A stretch of DNA of 64,000 nucleotides, taken from NCBI RefSeq assembly GCF_001315015.1, contig NZ_CP012914.1, positions 558,001 through 622,000 of the forward strand, written 5' to 3'. This document shows, piece by piece, positions 62,302 to 64,000 of the stretch. A program made the position numbers and the translations under genes. How positions within the stretch are numbered: the stretch's first letter is position 1; the number at the start of each line of letters is the position of its first letter. This stretch comes from Azospirillum brasilense (GTDB taxonomy: Bacteria > Pseudomonadota > Alphaproteobacteria > Azospirillales > Azospirillaceae). The notes beneath the pieces are model-generated. The model had not been told where the DNA came from and searched no databases. It worked only from the letters and a program-made list of their open reading frames with translations.

Positions 62302-63309
62302 CTAAATATTTGCAGATTCCTGCGGGGCAGCTCGGGGGCCATGGTGGAAGTTGGGCTCTGGAGCGTGGTGCTCCAACATGGATCGCAGCAGGGGCTTTGT
62401 GCTGTTTACCTGATAGACAGCCTGGGCAATACCTTTGATGGTCCTGCGAGCAGCGTCTGTTGCCTTGTCCATTCCCAAGTCTCTGGCAAGCTCCTCGGTT
62501 TGCTCCTTGTCAAGGCGTAAGTAGCGGTCGCCCAGCTGGTGTTTGACCATAAAGTCGGTGAGTTGTTGCTGCGCCGACATAACTGTAGCGACGATGCGCT
62601 GCTTGGTGATCCATTCTAAGGCGCCGAAGTTGCGGCCAAGCGAGTGCGGCAGCGAGTAGCTAGATGTCGTAGTGCCGATGCTTAGGACGCTGATCTCGCC
62701 TCGGGGGATATTGAGGAAGTGTTCAGCTTCGTGAATGGCGCACAGGTCGGGTGCATTGGCATACAGACCGCCGTCGACATAGAGCGCGTCGTCGATCTCG
62801 GCCATCGGCAAGTAGAGCGGTGCAGCCGACGTTGCCATAGCGATATCGACCATGCGCTTACGATGGTCGAGATGGAAGTTCACGTGATGAGGGGTCTTGA
62901 AGACCTGGATTTTGCCTTCCGTCATGTTCACGGCCGGGATCAAGACCCGGTGTTTGGCTTCTCCAAGCAAGGTGGCAGGGCCAAGGATGTCTTCGATGGT
63001 GCGCCTGAGCGCGCAGCCATCGTACTTGGGCCTAAAGCCGAATTGGATCAAATCGGAAAGACGCCCCAGCCAGCGCGGCTTCTGTGGAAAGATCTCAAGT
63101 CCGCGGGACTCGAATGCCTGGAGGATGGTGGCAGCGGGAACCTCATTGGCCAAACCGAGCGCAATGATCCCGCCAATGGAAGTTCCGCAAATGAGATCAA
63201 AGCAACGACCAAGAGGACGTTTCGCTTGTTCTTCGATCTGTGCGAGGATATGGGCGGAGAACAGGCCCAGATAGCCGCCACCGCTGAGGGCCAGGATCTG
63301 AAAGGTCAT
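62302..63309 (-). CDS. capV: CapV-like patatin phospholipase
   Basis: A 335-residue patatin-family phospholipase. The oxyanion loop SGGGYLG (9-15), the nucleophile Ser44 in CGTSIGGI, and Asp179 in YVDGGLYANAP complete the catalytic dyad. Length and N-terminal ILALSGGGYLGLFSAHILAQIEE are like CapV, the cGAMP-activated CBASS effector that degrades the inner membrane. DncV-type synthases normally pair with CapV, so it fits the CD-NTase here. It is on the opposite strand and separated from cap3 by an IS630 copy, so it may be expressed on its own. Confidence 0.8.
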   Translation of the reverse strand: MTFQILALSGGGYLGLFSAHILAQIEEQAKRPLGRCFDLICGTSIGGIIALGLANEVPAATILQAFESRGLEIFPQKPRWLGRLSDLIQFGFRPKYDGCALRRTIEDILGPATLLGEAKHRVLIPAVNMTEGKIQVFKTPHHVNFHLDHRKRMVDIAMATSAAPLYLPMAEIDDALYVDGGLYANAPDLCAIHEAEHFLNIPRGEISVLSIGTTTSSYSLPHSLGRNFGALEWITKQRIVATVMSAQQQLTDFMVKHQLGDRYLRLDKEQTEELARDLGMDKATDAARRTIKGIAQAVYQVNSTKPLLRSMLEHHAPEPNFHHGPRAAPQESANI

Positions 63310-63398
63310 GGAGAGCCGCGGCCGTTGAGAATTGGTTGATCAGTGTGTTCGGTCTGCATCATACCGTCAATACAGATCATTGTGCAGAGAAAGGGTTG

Positions 63399-63930
63399 CT
63401 AGGGTCCGAACTCATAACCAGTAGGCGACGGTTGCCGCGATGTGAACGGCGGCCATGAAGTTGATGGCGGATCGGTCATAGCGGGTTGCGATACGGCGGA
63501 AGTCCTTGAGGCGTCCGAACATACGCTCGATGACGTTGCGGTTCCGGTAGAGGTAGGGGGAAAAGCAGTTTTTCCAGCGCTTGTTGGCGCGTGGCGGAAT
63601 GTTGGGCGCGACCCCGGCCTCTTCGATTTTCCGGCGAACAGCGGCACTGTCGTAGCCCTTGTCGCCGTGCAGGAGGTCGGTGGCAGGCATCTGGTCGAGG
63701 AGACGGTCGGCGGCGGTGCAGTCGGCCACCTGACCGCCGGTCAGCAGGAAGGCGAGCGGCCGACCGCGCGGATCGCTCAAGGCGTGGATTTTGGTGGTTC
63801 GTCCGCCGCGGGACCGTCCGATGGGCTGGGCACGCTCCCCCCTTTGCCGCCGCTTGCCGAACGATGGGCGCGCACCGCCGTGGAGTCGATCATCACCTGG
63901 GCCGGTGGGCCACCCGCGCCGCCAAGGTAG
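63399..63930 (-). mobile_element. IS5-family insertion sequence, 5'-truncated
   Basis: Contains the 3' part of an IS5-type transposase and its right end (TAGGGTCCGAACTCATAACC near 63400). It is cut at 63930, where another element begins. Confidence 0.75.
63412..63930 (-). pseudogene. IS5-family transposase, partial
   Basis: From 63930 the frame reads GGAGGPPAQVMIDSTAVRAHRSASGGKGG, then at an AAAGGGGGG run (63837-63845 on the complement) shifts to AQPIGRSRGGRTTKIHALSDPRGRPLAFLLTGGQVADC and the C-terminal YRNRNVIERMFGRLKDFRRIATRYDRSAINFMAAVHIAATVAYWL. The two-frame layout is normal for this IS5 subgroup. The N-terminal third is missing, so this copy cannot encode a whole transposase. Confidence 0.8.
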
Positions 63931-64000
63931 GGACTGTCTGAAATTTCGTGTACGGGCCATAACTTCGGGACCGAAGGAGGCCCCGCATGGCACGACGCAA
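63931..64000 (+). mobile_element. Left end of another insertion sequence (IS256-like), cut by the window
   Basis: GGGACTGTCTGAAATTTCGTG resembles the terminal inverted repeat of IS256-type elements. After 36 bp, GGAGG precedes an ATG at 63987 that starts M-A-R-R, continuing outside the window. Its arrival probably truncated the IS5 copy. Confidence 0.5.

Overview
The window looks like a piece of chromosome from a GC-rich alphaproteobacterium of the Azospirillum type. The reasons are the mdh-sucCDAB order, a class I lysyl-tRNA synthetase, the sdhCDAB arrangement, two chemoreceptors without a CheR tether, a globin-coupled diguanylate cyclase and the strong GC bias at third codon positions. The genus is inferred from gene content only.

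Positions 1-39240 are mostly core genome. They hold zapE, a heme-globin diguanylate cyclase, a sensor histidine kinase, the TCA block mdh / sucC-sucD-sucA-sucB (minus strand), a DUF2336 protein, lysS, an SMR exporter, mtgA, a DinG-like helicase, two methyl-accepting chemotaxis proteins, a metA gene behind a probable S-box-type SAM riboswitch, an auxin-efflux-type permease, a TerB-like protein, a beta-hydroxyacid dehydrogenase, an Asd paralogue that lacks the catalytic cysteine, sdhCDAB, and a class IV aminotransferase. Structured non-coding DNA lies at 15.3-15.7 kb, between sucD and sucA, and upstream of sucC, sdhC and metA.

Positions 39241-46490 are accessory DNA: an S24/CI-type repressor, four genes of a podovirus-like prophage that stop inside the head-tail connector gene, small regulators, a mosaic wreck of an ISAs1 and an IS256 transposase, and a secreted NucA-type nuclease with an overlapping small partner.

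Positions 46492-50117 hold a compact cluster: an Lrp/AsnC regulator, divergent from an operon of a 471-residue heme-oxygenase-like diiron / cupin fusion resembling the N-nitrosating enzyme SznF, a Rieske ferredoxin and an amino-acid permease. This is the strongest candidate for an undescribed biosynthetic or catabolic system. Positions 50199-55190 hold assorted accessory genes: an RHH protein, an exonuclease, a Tat-exported intradiol dioxygenase, a degenerate phosphatase, TenA and DUF4186.

Positions 55344-64000 form a mobile defence island. It has a serine recombinase, then a type II CBASS locus: a DncV-like CD-NTase, Cap2 (E2-E1) and Cap3 (JAMM protease) in one operon. It is flanked by two different predicted effectors on the opposite strand: a Cap15-like membrane beta-barrel protein on the left, with an unknown 154-residue protein beside the operon, and a CapV-like patatin phospholipase on the right, cut off by an IS630 insertion. 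Two more insertion sequences close the window.
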